From the NCBI RefSeq assembly GCF_003660165.1, contig NZ_CP032828.1, positions 682,001-746,000 of the forward strand: a stretch of 64,000 bases of DNA, read 5' to 3'. The position numbers were made by a program, and so were the translations under genes. The notes below the pieces were generated by a model, which worked only from the letters and a program-made list of their open reading frames with translations, did not search any database and was not told the origin of the DNA. Numbering within the stretch: position 1 is the first letter of the stretch; each line of letters opens with the position of its first letter. Below are positions 9,669 through 18,141 of this stretch, one piece after another. The DNA is from Sphingomonas paeninsulae (GTDB lineage Bacteria > Pseudomonadota > Alphaproteobacteria > Sphingomonadales > Sphingomonadaceae).

Positions 9669-10715
9669 TCATCCCGAGAGCTCGCACATTCCAAAGCCTT
9701 CCTCGCCGTCCCAAAGGAACCGAGCACAGGATTGGCTCATGATTTTTTCAGCATCTTTCACCAGCCCGTGACCCGAAGCGAACGCGCCTGTTCCGCCGCC
9801 CGCCTTGCGCGTGCCGCCTTTGTCGCTTCCCCAGCCGCCGAGAGGGATCCAGGTGGTGTGAAAGTTCGTGCCCTCGATACGGATCGTTTCGCTAAGCGCG
9901 TCCAACTCGACGACATAGCTACGATCGTTCGGGTCGCGTGAAAGCGTCGGTGCCGCTTGAATGGTGGCACGGATTATCTTTCCGCCGTTCGCGATATAGG
10001 CCTCGCTAAAATACGCCTCACCGCTGAGCGTATAGAGGATTTTGAGCCCGAAGCCCCGGCCGCTGGAAAAGTGGCCGGTGAGCCACGCGTGAGAGCCCAT
10101 GCCAGTAGTGTCGCGGGGACCGCGGACATGGCCGCGCAGGCCAACGCCAGCAAAATCGAATGTTTCACCGGCAACCGAAACGCTGCCCAGGCCATGTAAT
10201 ATTTGTTCGTATTTCCCGAGCATCACGCCTTTGGAAATCATCGCGGGACCCTGAAGACTGAACGGGCCAGTCGAGAGGGGGATGATCCACGGTTCGGTAA
10301 TGGTTTCTGCTTCGATTGCGACTTCGACCCTCACCTCAGGGCCGCCCGCGACGAACCCTGCACGTTCGGCGGTTTCTGTGAGTTCGGATGCTGTGCTTTT
10401 CCAGCTAAAATTCCAGCGTTCGAATGGCTTGACGCAATGGTAGCGCAGACTCGAACCGCCGGGATACTCAGCGCGATCGTACGTCCCTTTGGAGTGGGTA
10501 ATGTAGGTGCGCCCGTCCGGTAGGAACAGGCTCGCACGCTCCCGCGCAATGCCGTCGCGAAGATAATAGAGGTGCATGTTGACGCCGAGACGCCGAGCGC
10601 CATCGACGAGCCACACATTATAAGTTTCGAATGTGTCTGGATCCGGGTGGCCCGTTACCAAAGCCAGATCGAGGCTGGGATCAAGTCCGCCATCGTGATG
10701 CGATCCAACGTTCAT
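9669..10715 (-). CDS. DUF7064-like protein (second paralogue)
   Basis: 348 residues, related to the product of 333-1391: both are beta-rich and close with the WDGEEGFGM-type motif at the C-terminus. It contains an HYLYYLRDG-like segment near the N-terminus and a conserved SHAWLTGHF-like stretch in mid-protein. The function of the family is not known to me; recurrence next to sulfotransferase and SDR genes suggests a role in handling hydrophobic substrates. It overlaps the upstream SMP-30 gene by four bases, showing translational coupling. Confidence 0.6.
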   Translation of the reverse strand: MNVGSHHDGGLDPSLDLALVTGHPDPDTFETYNVWLVDGARRLGVNMHLYYLRDGIARERASLFLPDGRTYITHSKGTYDRAEYPGGSSLRYHCVKPFERWNFSWKSTASELTETAERAGFVAGGPEVRVEVAIEAETITEPWIIPLSTGPFSLQGPAMISKGVMLGKYEQILHGLGSVSVAGETFDFAGVGLRGHVRGPRDTTGMGSHAWLTGHFSSGRGFGLKILYTLSGEAYFSEAYIANGGKIIRATIQAAPTLSRDPNDRSYVVELDALSETIRIEGTNFHTTWIPLGGWGSDKGGTRKAGGGTGAFASGHGLVKDAEKIMSQSCARFLWDGEEGFGMCELSG

Positions 10716-11629
10716 TCACCCAACTCCCTCTGATGCGAAAGCCGCAAACCCGGTGTGTCCCAGTCGGCTGTGAGAACCACGCCGGATTGCAAGCAGGTGA
10801 CATAGGCTGTTCGCATTTCGTCGCCCCCAAAACAAATGTTTGAGGGGCCGGCCGCGGGGGTTGGAAACCTTTCCAGCAAACCATCGGGCGAAATTCTCAC
10901 CACCAGGTCATTGTGCGGGCAAGCAATGCAAATGTATCCATTTTCCTGGATAGCCAGCGAATCCATAGCCAGAGTGGCATCTTCGAAAACGATCTCCGAA
11001 GCGCCGTCAGGCGATGTGCAAAGGGCGCCGGGTTCTGCGATAGCGAAACTCCACAATCGTCCTCGGCTTGTTTCCGATACATAGAGCCTGTCGCCGCGCG
11101 GGCTAAGACCGATGCCATTTGGCCGCTGCAAATCGCGGCCCATGTCCTGGATCGATCGGCCGTCGGTCGTGGCGTAGTAAACCCGTCCAGGCTCAGGCCC
11201 CGCCCGCCGCAGACTGCCATAGTCGGTGAAGTAAAATCCGCCATTTTGATCGAAAACGATATCGTTGGGAGCGATAAGCGCTACCCCATCACAATGATCG
11301 TAAAGGATCGCGAAACTGCCAGTTTGAAGGTCAACAACCTGAATGCATCCGGAGGGAGGCACATTAAGGTCGCTATCCTTATGAGCGGCAAGACAGACGA
11401 GATCTTCCCGGGTTAGTCCGCCATTGTTGGCGACATAACATTGACCGTCCGGCCCAATGGCAGCGCCGTTTGGCCCTCGTCCCAACTGAGCAACAAGATG
11501 CAGATTACCCGATCGGGTAATGGCCGTCAGCCGCCCGGCAAGCACCTCGACGCACATCAGGCTGCCATCCGACAGCGCAATAGGGCCCTCGGCAAAGGAA
11601 AGCCCTTCAGCGAACGTGCGAAACTGCAT
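10712..11629 (-). CDS. SMP-30/gluconolactonase/LRE-family protein
   Basis: A six-bladed beta-propeller lactonase-like protein: FAEGLSFAEGPIALSDGSL at the N-terminus, GPNGAAIGPDGQCYVANNGG, NDIVFDQNGGFYFTD, and RPNGIGLSPRGDRLYVSET. These are the metal-ligand and blade motifs of the SMP-30 family, which hydrolyse sugar or other lactones. I start at the ATG of MQFRTF (11629), since the family begins there. A GTG at 11716 would add 29 unconserved residues and lie only 13 bp from the operator; neither start has a strong ribosome-binding site. It is the first gene of the sulfotransferase operon. Confidence 0.8.
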   Translation of the reverse strand: MQFRTFAEGLSFAEGPIALSDGSLMCVEVLAGRLTAITRSGNLHLVAQLGRGPNGAAIGPDGQCYVANNGGLTREDLVCLAAHKDSDLNVPPSGCIQVVDLQTGSFAILYDHCDGVALIAPNDIVFDQNGGFYFTDYGSLRRAGPEPGRVYYATTDGRSIQDMGRDLQRPNGIGLSPRGDRLYVSETSRGRLWSFAIAEPGALCTSPDGASEIVFEDATLAMDSLAIQENGYICIACPHNDLVVRISPDGLLERFPTPAAGPSNICFGGDEMRTAYVTCLQSGVVLTADWDTPGLRLSHQRELGE

Positions 11630-11728
11630 CACTAAGGTGTCCGGTGGACGGACAGGAGTTTCGGCATCTCGATCGCTCTCCGCGTGCGCCCTCGATTCAG
11701 GACATCTTAACGGCACCCTTCATGATGG

Positions 11729-11744
11729 TAGACCGATCAGTCAA
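11729..11744. promoter_or_regulatory. Putative TetR operator, copy D
   Basis: TAGACCGATCAGTCAA on the plus strand, identical to copy C before cysD. It precedes the minus-strand operon SMP-30, DUF7064-like, sulfotransferase, SDR, in the gap after the GMC oxidoreductase stop codon. Confidence 0.6.
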
Positions 11745-11792
11745 CTTATTTCTGGGAAAATGGTATTCGGACATTCCTCGGCTTTCACCCAT

Positions 11793-13394
11793 TTAACGTT
11801 CTGCGAGCATCATTTTGCCGATGTGGCGGCCTGCAGCCATTGCCGGCGCGTTTGTATTGCCGGAGGGAAGCTCGGGAAAAATCGACGTATCGACGACGCG
11901 TAGCCCGGAGATGCCACGTACACGTGCCGCTGGATCGGTCACAGCGGCATCGTCCGAGCCCATCCGGCACGTGCCTGATACGTGAAAGGCCGTGCCGCCG
12001 TTGTCGTAATAATAATCGAGAATTGCGTCATCGCTCTCGACTGATCGACCGGGAGCCAGTTCCTCGATCACCATTGAGGCGATCGCAGGCTGCGCCATAA
12101 TCTTGCGAAGGGATCGAACCATCGCCACCGCTGTCGCGCGATCCAGCGGATCGTTGAGATAATTTGCCGTGATCGCCGGTGGGATGTCGGGGTCGGCGGA
12201 TGCGATCTGAATTTCACCGCGCGAGCGCGGATGCATCGGATATCCGCCGACCGTAAACCCGGGCTCCTTATCCAGCACGAGACCCTTTGGTCCCTTACCC
12301 ATCGAGTATAGGCCGACCCCAATCTGACAATCCGGGCGGGCAAGCGCGGGATCCGTTTTTATGTAACCGATCAATTCCTGAGCCGCGTGCGTCATCGGTC
12401 CCGAATGCGCAACCGCGTACCTTAGAACATTCCAGAGCAGCTTCAGTCCTGCAAACTCGCTGTTCAAACTGCCGCCCGTTACCCGATACTTGGTCTGCAG
12501 ATAGAAATGTTCCTGCAGATTCTGTCCAACTTCCGGTAAATCGTGCACCACTTCGATGCCGAAGCCTTGAAGGATTTTGGCATTTCCAACGCCGGAAAGT
12601 TGGAGCAGCTTGGGCGACTGGATCGCGCCTGCCGACAATATGACTTCTCGGTTCGCCAGTATACGACGTTCACCGCTCTTGTCGCGAACGTCTATCCCAA
12701 TCGCCTTGCGACCTTCGAACACGATCCGCAGGACGTCTGTATCGGCAGAAACGGTCAGGTTCGGGCGAGACATGGCGGGGTGCAGAAAGGCCTTTGAAGC
12801 ACTCTGCCGTCGGCCTTGCCAGATATTGCGGGTCTGATAAGCGATGCCGCCAGCGGGCGACGCGTTTGTATCGTCGACGCGCGGAATCCCAGCCTGACCT
12901 GCTGCTTCGATCACCGCTTCGCACAGCTCGGCACCGACTGCGTCGCGAGGGTGGGGCGTTAGCCGAAGCGGACCGCCGACACCGCGCTCTGAGGTTGCTC
13001 CAAGCTGATGATCTTCCATCGCCAGAAAATGCGGAAAGATATCATCCCATGCCCATCCCGTGCAGCCGAGTTCAGCCCACCGGTCATAGTCCGAGGCAAA
13101 GCCGCGTGCGTAAATCATGCCGTTGACCGAACTGGAACCGCCGATTGCGCGACCCTTTACCCAAACCTCGCTGCCTCGGTTGCCGCCACGATTTACGCCA
13201 TAAGACCAGACATGCGGGTTCCCGGGCATGAGCAGTTTGCCAATCCCACGCGGCATGTCGATCAGAAAACTTCGATCCATGGGGCCGCTCTCGACAACCA
13301 GAACCGAATTGGAGGGGGTACTAGACAGTTCGGATGCGAGCACGCAGCCCGAAGAACCTGCACCGACGATGATATAGTCTACTCGATCAATCAT
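11793..13394 (-). CDS. GMC-family FAD oxidoreductase (choline dehydrogenase-like)
   Basis: 533 residues, standard for GMC enzymes. The FAD-binding loop DYIIVGAGSSGCVLASELS is at the N-terminus, GMC signature 1 (GGSSSVNGMIYARG) near residue 88, and signature 2 (GAIQSPKLLQLSGVG) near residue 270. The C-terminal catalytic His motif HVSGTCRMG and the closing NTNAPAMAAGRHIG are both present. It oxidises a primary or secondary alcohol with FAD; which alcohol cannot be read from the sequence. It stops 49 bp before operator copy D, so the next operon is separately controlled. It appears monocistronic. Confidence 0.93.
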   Translation of the reverse strand: MIDRVDYIIVGAGSSGCVLASELSSTPSNSVLVVESGPMDRSFLIDMPRGIGKLLMPGNPHVWSYGVNRGGNRGSEVWVKGRAIGGSSSVNGMIYARGFASDYDRWAELGCTGWAWDDIFPHFLAMEDHQLGATSERGVGGPLRLTPHPRDAVGAELCEAVIEAAGQAGIPRVDDTNASPAGGIAYQTRNIWQGRRQSASKAFLHPAMSRPNLTVSADTDVLRIVFEGRKAIGIDVRDKSGERRILANREVILSAGAIQSPKLLQLSGVGNAKILQGFGIEVVHDLPEVGQNLQEHFYLQTKYRVTGGSLNSEFAGLKLLWNVLRYAVAHSGPMTHAAQELIGYIKTDPALARPDCQIGVGLYSMGKGPKGLVLDKEPGFTVGGYPMHPRSRGEIQIASADPDIPPAITANYLNDPLDRATAVAMVRSLRKIMAQPAIASMVIEELAPGRSVESDDAILDYYYDNGGTAFHVSGTCRMGSDDAAVTDPAARVRGISGLRVVDTSIFPELPSGNTNAPAMAAGRHIGKMMLAER

Positions 13395-13792
13395 TGTGTC
13401 GCATCTTGTTGCCGCACAAACACGAGGGCTGCGCGGTGGAGAGGAAATCGGAAGTTCGAAGCAAGATGGTGCAAACCATCAAAAGTGCAGTGCGAGCAAA
13501 TAAGGGGGCTTTAGGCATCCCATTCAAGGTCGAGACACCTGTTTACCGAAAGCCCGCCTTGAGGCGAGGCGGGACGAACGCGCCAAGGCGGATAGGCGCA
13601 GCCCTTCGTGCGGGGCGACGGAATGCTCGCGCTGCAAGAGGGGAGCCTGTGCAACAGCGTGACCAAGCGAATATCTCATCGTCGGCCATCTCGCGTTAGG
13701 TGCTTTATAGCCCATTTCTTTTTTGCGCTCTTCAACCGACTGATTCTATCAATCCGAGATCGCGAACCGCGACCGGAAAAGGGACTTTGTTC
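13395..13792. other. Intergenic stretch without a recognisable gene
   Basis: About 400 bp between the GMC gene start and the MFS gene stop. Open frames here are short and lack family resemblance. No operator-like match to the 16-bp element is present. Confidence 0.5.
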
Positions 13793-15103
13793 TTATTCAG
13801 CAGGCATTGTATCCCCGCGATGCGCAACTCTGCGCATTTGCAGTGCAGCCCCCATAAATAATGTGCCTGCCAGCGCGGATAACAAGACCATAAGGCCAAG
13901 TGCATGAGTTAAGGGGAATGGATCGCCGGCCCCTTTCAGCCAGTCGCTGAGCAGGCCAATCGATAAAGGTCCTAAACCGCCGCCAACAATGTTGCAGAGA
14001 ATAAAAATCACTGCCAGCGCTCGTGCGCGCACTGACGAGGGCGCAAGGTTGAGGCAGAATCCAAATGCCGGGCCATAATAGCTCGAAAGCAGAATTGAAT
14101 AGGGAACAAGCGCGATGAGGGTCATGGTGCCGGAACCGCTCATCAGTGCGATGGCCAGACAAGGAGTGCCCGCCAGCGCGGCGAGACCGGCGATCGCAAG
14201 CAGGCGTCGATCGTCGCCATCCGCCTGGAAACGAGCAGCGAGGCCGCCCAACAGGGTGCCAATGATTCCGCCGCCGCCAAGCACCAAACCGAGACCCATG
14301 CCAGCCTCGGCGATCGGAACAGCCCTCTCCCGAATGAGCAACACCGAGGCCCACGCTCCGACTCCCAGCACCACCATACTGGCCACGACCATAGCGGCGA
14401 CCGTCATTGCGATCTCAGGCTTTATAAACCATCGAACAATTCTGCGCGCCGGTGCCAGTTCGGTTCCTTGACCACCGCTCTCTACGTGACGCGCAGGATT
14501 GCGGAGCGCGACCATCAGAATCAAGGCGAGGAGAATCCCTGGCAGACCGATCGCCATCAGAGCCCATCGCCAGCCCCATATACTGCTTACTTTGCCTGCA
14601 ATTGCTGATCCAACGAGCACACCGATCGGCGCGCCAATGTAAAAAATTGATACAGCTGTGGGTCGGAGTCTGGGCGGAAATAGATCCGAAATGAGCGACA
14701 GGCACGTCGGCGGGGATCCTGCTTCCGACGCTCCCACGATGGCGCGAAGGCCAGTCAGCATGGGGAAGTTCACAGCCCAGCGTGCAAATAGCGTAGCGAG
14801 GCTCCAGGTGAAAAGCAGGAGTGCCAGAAGTCGCTTTCGATTGACCCGGTCTGCAAGAGCAGCGACTGGCAATGCTGCCAGCGCGAAAGGGATCGTGTAA
14901 ACGAAGCCTGCTAGTAAACCGATTTGTCCGTCGCTGAGCGCAAACTCACGACCGATTGGTTGCAGCAGCACGTTGAAGGCGGTTCGGTCGATCGAATGAA
15001 CGCTGTAGACCAGCATGAGGAGCATTAGCGCGCCCCACCGGGGCTTAATGTCGGCATCACTGGAAAGCTGCATTTCTCTGCTTCTTATTGCCGAATTATT
15101 CAT
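13793..15103 (-). CDS. MFS transporter (spinster-like)
   Basis: About 436 residues with twelve predicted hydrophobic segments. The first helix region reads LMLLMLVYSVHSIDRTAFNVL, followed by the MFS A-motif-like ALADRVNRKRLLALLL in the loop after helix 2. GASEAGSPPTCLSLI resembles the spinster/hexuronate transporter group. I place the start at MNNSAIRS (15103) because the 26 residues upstream are not membrane-like. It is an inner-membrane carrier; substrate unknown, but the neighbouring P450 and GMC genes suggest a hydrophobic or terpenoid compound. Confidence 0.87.
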   Translation of the reverse strand: MNNSAIRSREMQLSSDADIKPRWGALMLLMLVYSVHSIDRTAFNVLLQPIGREFALSDGQIGLLAGFVYTIPFALAALPVAALADRVNRKRLLALLLFTWSLATLFARWAVNFPMLTGLRAIVGASEAGSPPTCLSLISDLFPPRLRPTAVSIFYIGAPIGVLVGSAIAGKVSSIWGWRWALMAIGLPGILLALILMVALRNPARHVESGGQGTELAPARRIVRWFIKPEIAMTVAAMVVASMVVLGVGAWASVLLIRERAVPIAEAGMGLGLVLGGGGIIGTLLGGLAARFQADGDDRRLLAIAGLAALAGTPCLAIALMSGSGTMTLIALVPYSILLSSYYGPAFGFCLNLAPSSVRARALAVIFILCNIVGGGLGPLSIGLLSDWLKGAGDPFPLTHALGLMVLLSALAGTLFMGAALQMRRVAHRGDTMPAE

Positions 15104-15583
15104 CGCAATATTAACCCGGCAACATGAGAAATCTGGAGCGATTGCTGCGCTAAAATTTGCTCGCTGTCGCATGCCTTGCATACTGCGAAGCGCTGCAGGC
15201 CGTTCATCTTCTTCTCCCGCGAACTGGTTTGTTTCAGTGCAACCGTGCTCTTAAAATATCAGCTAGCCTTCGCTGGACCATGTGGTCAAGTGACATTGCG
15301 CCGCGTCTTTTTGGCCATCCTACGCGCAGCATCTCCGACCAACATCGTTTTTTGTGAGGCCCTTAAATGGTGGACTGGTTCATTCGCCGTCGAATATTGG
15401 AGTCTATCGGTAAAAAAGGTAAATACACCCAGCCGACGCAAAAGAACGATATTCTACTATGCTCAACGAGGAACGCATGGCTGCGAAATTTAAACCAGCA
15501 GTCTCCGACAGATCCGGCGCGATTCAATCAGCTATTCTGTCGTCACGACAAGATAAACCTTTGTGCTATTGCGGCGTAGATTT
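15104..15583. other. Intergenic stretch without a recognisable gene
   Basis: About 480 bp between the MFS and P450 genes. It is less GC-rich than its neighbours, and its small open frames show no family character. Confidence 0.5.
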
Positions 15584-16777
15584 TCACCAAGCCAGTCTTA
15601 ACGTTTCCATTGCCATGATGTTGCCGCCTCGCATTTCGCACTTCTGGGCCTCCACGAGGTGAAAGGGCGGTACGCGGGCTAGCCATTCTTCAAGGAATAC
15701 CCGGAGCTCGATGCGCGCCATTGGCGCTCCTGCACAATTGTGTGGGCCCGTGTTGAACGCAATATGGCCAGGCCTGGGACGATCCAAATCGACATGCATA
15801 GGACATCCAAACGCGCGCTCATCGTTGCAGGCTGCTGGCAGGCTGACGATCACCTTGTCGCCGGCGCGAAGTAATGCGCCATTCAATTCGGTGTCGTGCT
15901 TCACGCGTCGCATTACTGTGACGAAGGCGTAACGCCGCAAAAACTCCTCAATCGCGCCCGGAATTTGGTCTGGATTTTCGCGCAGGCGCTGTTGGTCAGC
16001 CGGATTTTCCGCCAGGTGACGGGTGATGAAAGTGAGGGCGTTGGTGACAGTGTCCAGCCCGGCGAGAAACAGCAAATTGCAAACTTCCAAGACGCGTTTA
16101 TCGGTCAATTTCTCGCCATTTACTTCTGCTGCCAAGAGCATGCTTACCGGATCATCAGATGGCGCGCGCTTCCGTATACGGATGAGCGATCTCAGGTAAG
16201 CGTTCATTCTTATAAAGGGCAACAATCGCTGCCTTGTGGTTCGCGATGCCAAGATGCCATTTGCCCAGCGCACGAATTCTGCATAACGCGTCAAGTCCAT
16301 ATGCATCATGCCCATAAAGGTCTTGACCGGTAATGGAACTGCGATATCGGCAACAAATTCGGTGCCCCCCTTCGCGAGAACTGCATCGATCAGTTCACTC
16401 ATCAGGCAACGGATGCCCGGTTCCAACTTATTTACCTCTTTGGGAGCCAGAAATCTCAGAAGCAGCAATCGATATCGCAGATGATCGGGCGCATCCATGT
16501 CCTGAGGTGGGAGATTTAGGCGAGGCAGAGGCCACGGCATCTGCGGCAGGACGTCCATACTTGAGTAGTTGTCGAGATCAGTCATCACTTTCTGGGCATC
16601 GACCATGCGCGTGACCATCCAATGGCCACCGTTTAGCGGCGTGTAGAACACGTCGGGTGCGCGACCATGAAGCGCTACATGTGCGTCGTGAAGACCGCCC
16701 GCCTCGACGTCGTCCACCAGGTCGAACGCGAAGACCCGTTCGGCCGGAATGTGTTTTGGAATGGACATCGATTTCAT
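15584..16777 (-). CDS. Cytochrome P450
   Basis: 397 residues, typical of soluble bacterial class I P450s. The I-helix oxygen-activation motif is AGLDT (in LLFLAGLDTVTNAL), the K-helix EXXR is in EEFLRRY, and the heme-thiolate loop is FNTGPHNCAGAPMARIEL with Cys ligand near residue 345. It hydroxylates a small hydrophobic substrate using ferredoxin electrons. No ferredoxin or reductase gene is adjacent. A second, truncated P450 lies at 57355. It is transcribed toward the MFS gene, 480 bp away, so co-transcription is uncertain. Confidence 0.94.
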   Translation of the reverse strand: MKSMSIPKHIPAERVFAFDLVDDVEAGGLHDAHVALHGRAPDVFYTPLNGGHWMVTRMVDAQKVMTDLDNYSSMDVLPQMPWPLPRLNLPPQDMDAPDHLRYRLLLLRFLAPKEVNKLEPGIRCLMSELIDAVLAKGGTEFVADIAVPLPVKTFMGMMHMDLTRYAEFVRWANGILASRTTRQRLLPFIRMNAYLRSLIRIRKRAPSDDPVSMLLAAEVNGEKLTDKRVLEVCNLLFLAGLDTVTNALTFITRHLAENPADQQRLRENPDQIPGAIEEFLRRYAFVTVMRRVKHDTELNGALLRAGDKVIVSLPAACNDERAFGCPMHVDLDRPRPGHIAFNTGPHNCAGAPMARIELRVFLEEWLARVPPFHLVEAQKCEMRGGNIMAMETLRLAW

Positions 16778-16892
16778 GACTTGCTTTTTAGTTCGGCAGA
16801 GAGGGCTAAGATCCCGCGTAGGAACAACGTGATTGCGCGACCAGGGCTGGTTTTGTCCTGTGCTGGAGATGCCTCAAACATGAGGCCATGAG

Positions 16893-17390
16893 CTAATGCT
16901 CGCAGCGCCATTGCAGCAACTGTCTTGTCAAAACCCCCGCGACCCCCAGGCGATTAAAGAGGGCGGAAAACAAGGCCTCGAGCCCCGTGGTTGTGCGTTC
17001 GCTATAGAGGCGGTGTAACTTTCCTACCGTTTCATGGCGTTCAGCCTCAAGCTGCAACTCCGCATGCAACAGCCACCAATCTCGTTGCGCTGCGTATTCG
17101 TCGAAACGGCGTTCGAGTTCCGCCAATAACGCATCAAGGTTGTCGCTGTGTGCTACCAGATCGGTCCAAGCGACAACCTCCTGCTCATGGCTTTCGGTCA
17201 TTAGTTCCAGAAGCAAATCCTGTTTGCTTTCGTAATTGGCGTAAAATGCGCCACGGGAAAATCCGGCCGCCTCGGTAATAACGTCAATCGTCGTCGCGCC
17301 GTAGCCACGACGTGAAAACTCTCGCCGGGCAGCCGATCGAATACGTTCGCGGGTCTGAATACGACTTTGTTGTCGAGAAACCCGCACCAT
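16893..17390 (-). CDS. TetR/AcrR-family transcriptional regulator
   Basis: 165 residues from the ATG at 17388-17390, which follows an AGGTGAA ribosome-binding site; an upstream in-frame start would add 30 unlikely residues. The DNA-binding domain is clear: TRERIRSAARREFSRRGY, then TIDVITEAAGFSRGAFYANYESK. The ligand-binding part looks slightly short, ending at LLQWRCEH, so the C-terminus may be truncated. An inverted repeat at 17410-17425 just upstream of its start is a plausible autoregulatory operator. It probably controls the neighbouring P450, though the same strand and 115-bp gap do not prove this. Confidence 0.85.
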   Translation of the reverse strand: MVRVSRQQSRIQTRERIRSAARREFSRRGYGATTIDVITEAAGFSRGAFYANYESKQDLLLELMTESHEQEVVAWTDLVAHSDNLDALLAELERRFDEYAAQRDWWLLHAELQLEAERHETVGKLHRLYSERTTTGLEALFSALFNRLGVAGVLTRQLLQWRCEH

Positions 17391-17409
17391 AAATTCACCT
17401 TCGTCTTCA

Positions 17410-17425
17410 AATACAATAATGTATT
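17410..17425. promoter_or_regulatory. Inverted repeat before TetR gene (putative operator)
   Basis: AATACA-ATAA-TGTATT: perfect 6-bp arms with a 4-bp spacer, 20 bp upstream of the TetR start codon. Likely autoregulation. Confidence 0.5.
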
Positions 17426-17519
17426 CCAATTCGAATGTGAATGCAACAACTGTATGAGGTGCCTCGTCTGAAGGGCACAAAGACTATGATAGTTTATATT
17501 ACTTTTGGGGCACTCATCG

Positions 17520-17708
17520 AAGCTGACGAGTTGCGGACATCTACCAGATCGCCAAGAATTTCGCGCCAGCGTCGAGATGATCGAAAAGTTCTATGCGGCG
17601 CATATCAAAAGCACGCTCGATGCCGCGTCGATCAATGTTCGGCGCGCAACGCCGTCTGCCGTTCAGAAGCAATTTATCCCCGTTGATTTGCTTGATGAAG
17701 ACGCATGA
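17520..17708 (+). pseudogene. Remnant of a tyrosine recombinase C-terminus
   Basis: The frame contains VEMIEKFYAAHIKSTLDAA, which resembles the catalytic-Tyr end of phage-type integrases (MIEKFYAAHI). A preceding piece (DIYQIAKNF) lies in another frame, implying a frameshift near 17565. The upstream catalytic domain is absent. It sits just left of the tRNA-Leu fragment and looks like the leftover of an earlier integration event. Confidence 0.5.
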
Positions 17709-17915
17709 GCAGGAAAACCATCTGGAGCGACATACTCCAGATGCCACTTGTCAACGATCCGGAAAAGGAATCGTCTCAGCGCCGCTCGGGGATAGCGCGC
17801 CATCGGACTTGGGCCGACTTACACAAAACCTTACACATTTTGATCAATAAATGGTTGGCTTGGCTGGCCCTCCTTGTAGCCGAAATAGCAATGGCAGAAA
17901 ACCGTCATTTATCGA

Positions 17916-17983
17916 GGTAGTCGCGCCAGACTCAAAATCCCGTTCCGCAAGGAGTCTGGGTTCGATTCCCTGCCGCTCCGCCA
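17916..17983 (+). other. Degenerate tRNA-Leu(CAA) 3' portion, probable attachment site
   Basis: From the D-loop (GGTAGTCGCGCC) through the anticodon region (CCAGACTCAAAATC, anticodon CAA), a class-II variable arm (TTCCGCAAGGA), T-arm (GGGTTCGATTCCC) and CCA. The anticodon stem 3' strand is mismatched, and no 5' acceptor half precedes it, so it is not a working tRNA gene. Position 159 bp before the integrase start marks it as the left att site. Confidence 0.65.
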
Positions 17984-18095
17984 CAGCGCCTTCTAGGCGC
18001 TACCCAAGGCCTCCATTTGTTCTCTTTCAAGTGACGGAAAACCGTCTATTATGCCCCGACAGGTGTCCAGCCGGGTCTGACCCAATCGCCAGTTC

Positions 18096-18136
18096 TGGGG
18101 GTAAGATATGGGGGCACAATTCTCTATTTGGGGGTA
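18096..18136 (+). repeat. Direct repeats TGGGGG(T/C)A before the integrase
   Basis: Three copies at 18096-18103, 18109-18116 and 18129-18136 in the same orientation directly before the integrase ATG. A further exact copy occurs at 35694-35701 near the other end of the element. This layout fits arm-type integrase-binding sites. Confidence 0.5.
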
Positions 18137-18141
18137 TAGCG

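Noticed and set aside
9347-9742. 131-codon plus-strand frame opposite the sulfotransferase
   Set aside because: Low-complexity Ser/Ala/Arg composition typical of antisense shadows in GC-rich DNA.
13735-13765. Possible fifth copy of the 16-bp operator (CGACTGATTC) before the MFS stop
   Set aside because: Only about half of the consensus matches and it lies downstream, not upstream, of the MFS gene.
17851-18141. Upstream extension of the integrase reading frame
   Set aside because: It runs through the tRNA fragment and arm repeats; the DUF4102 domain begins at 18142.
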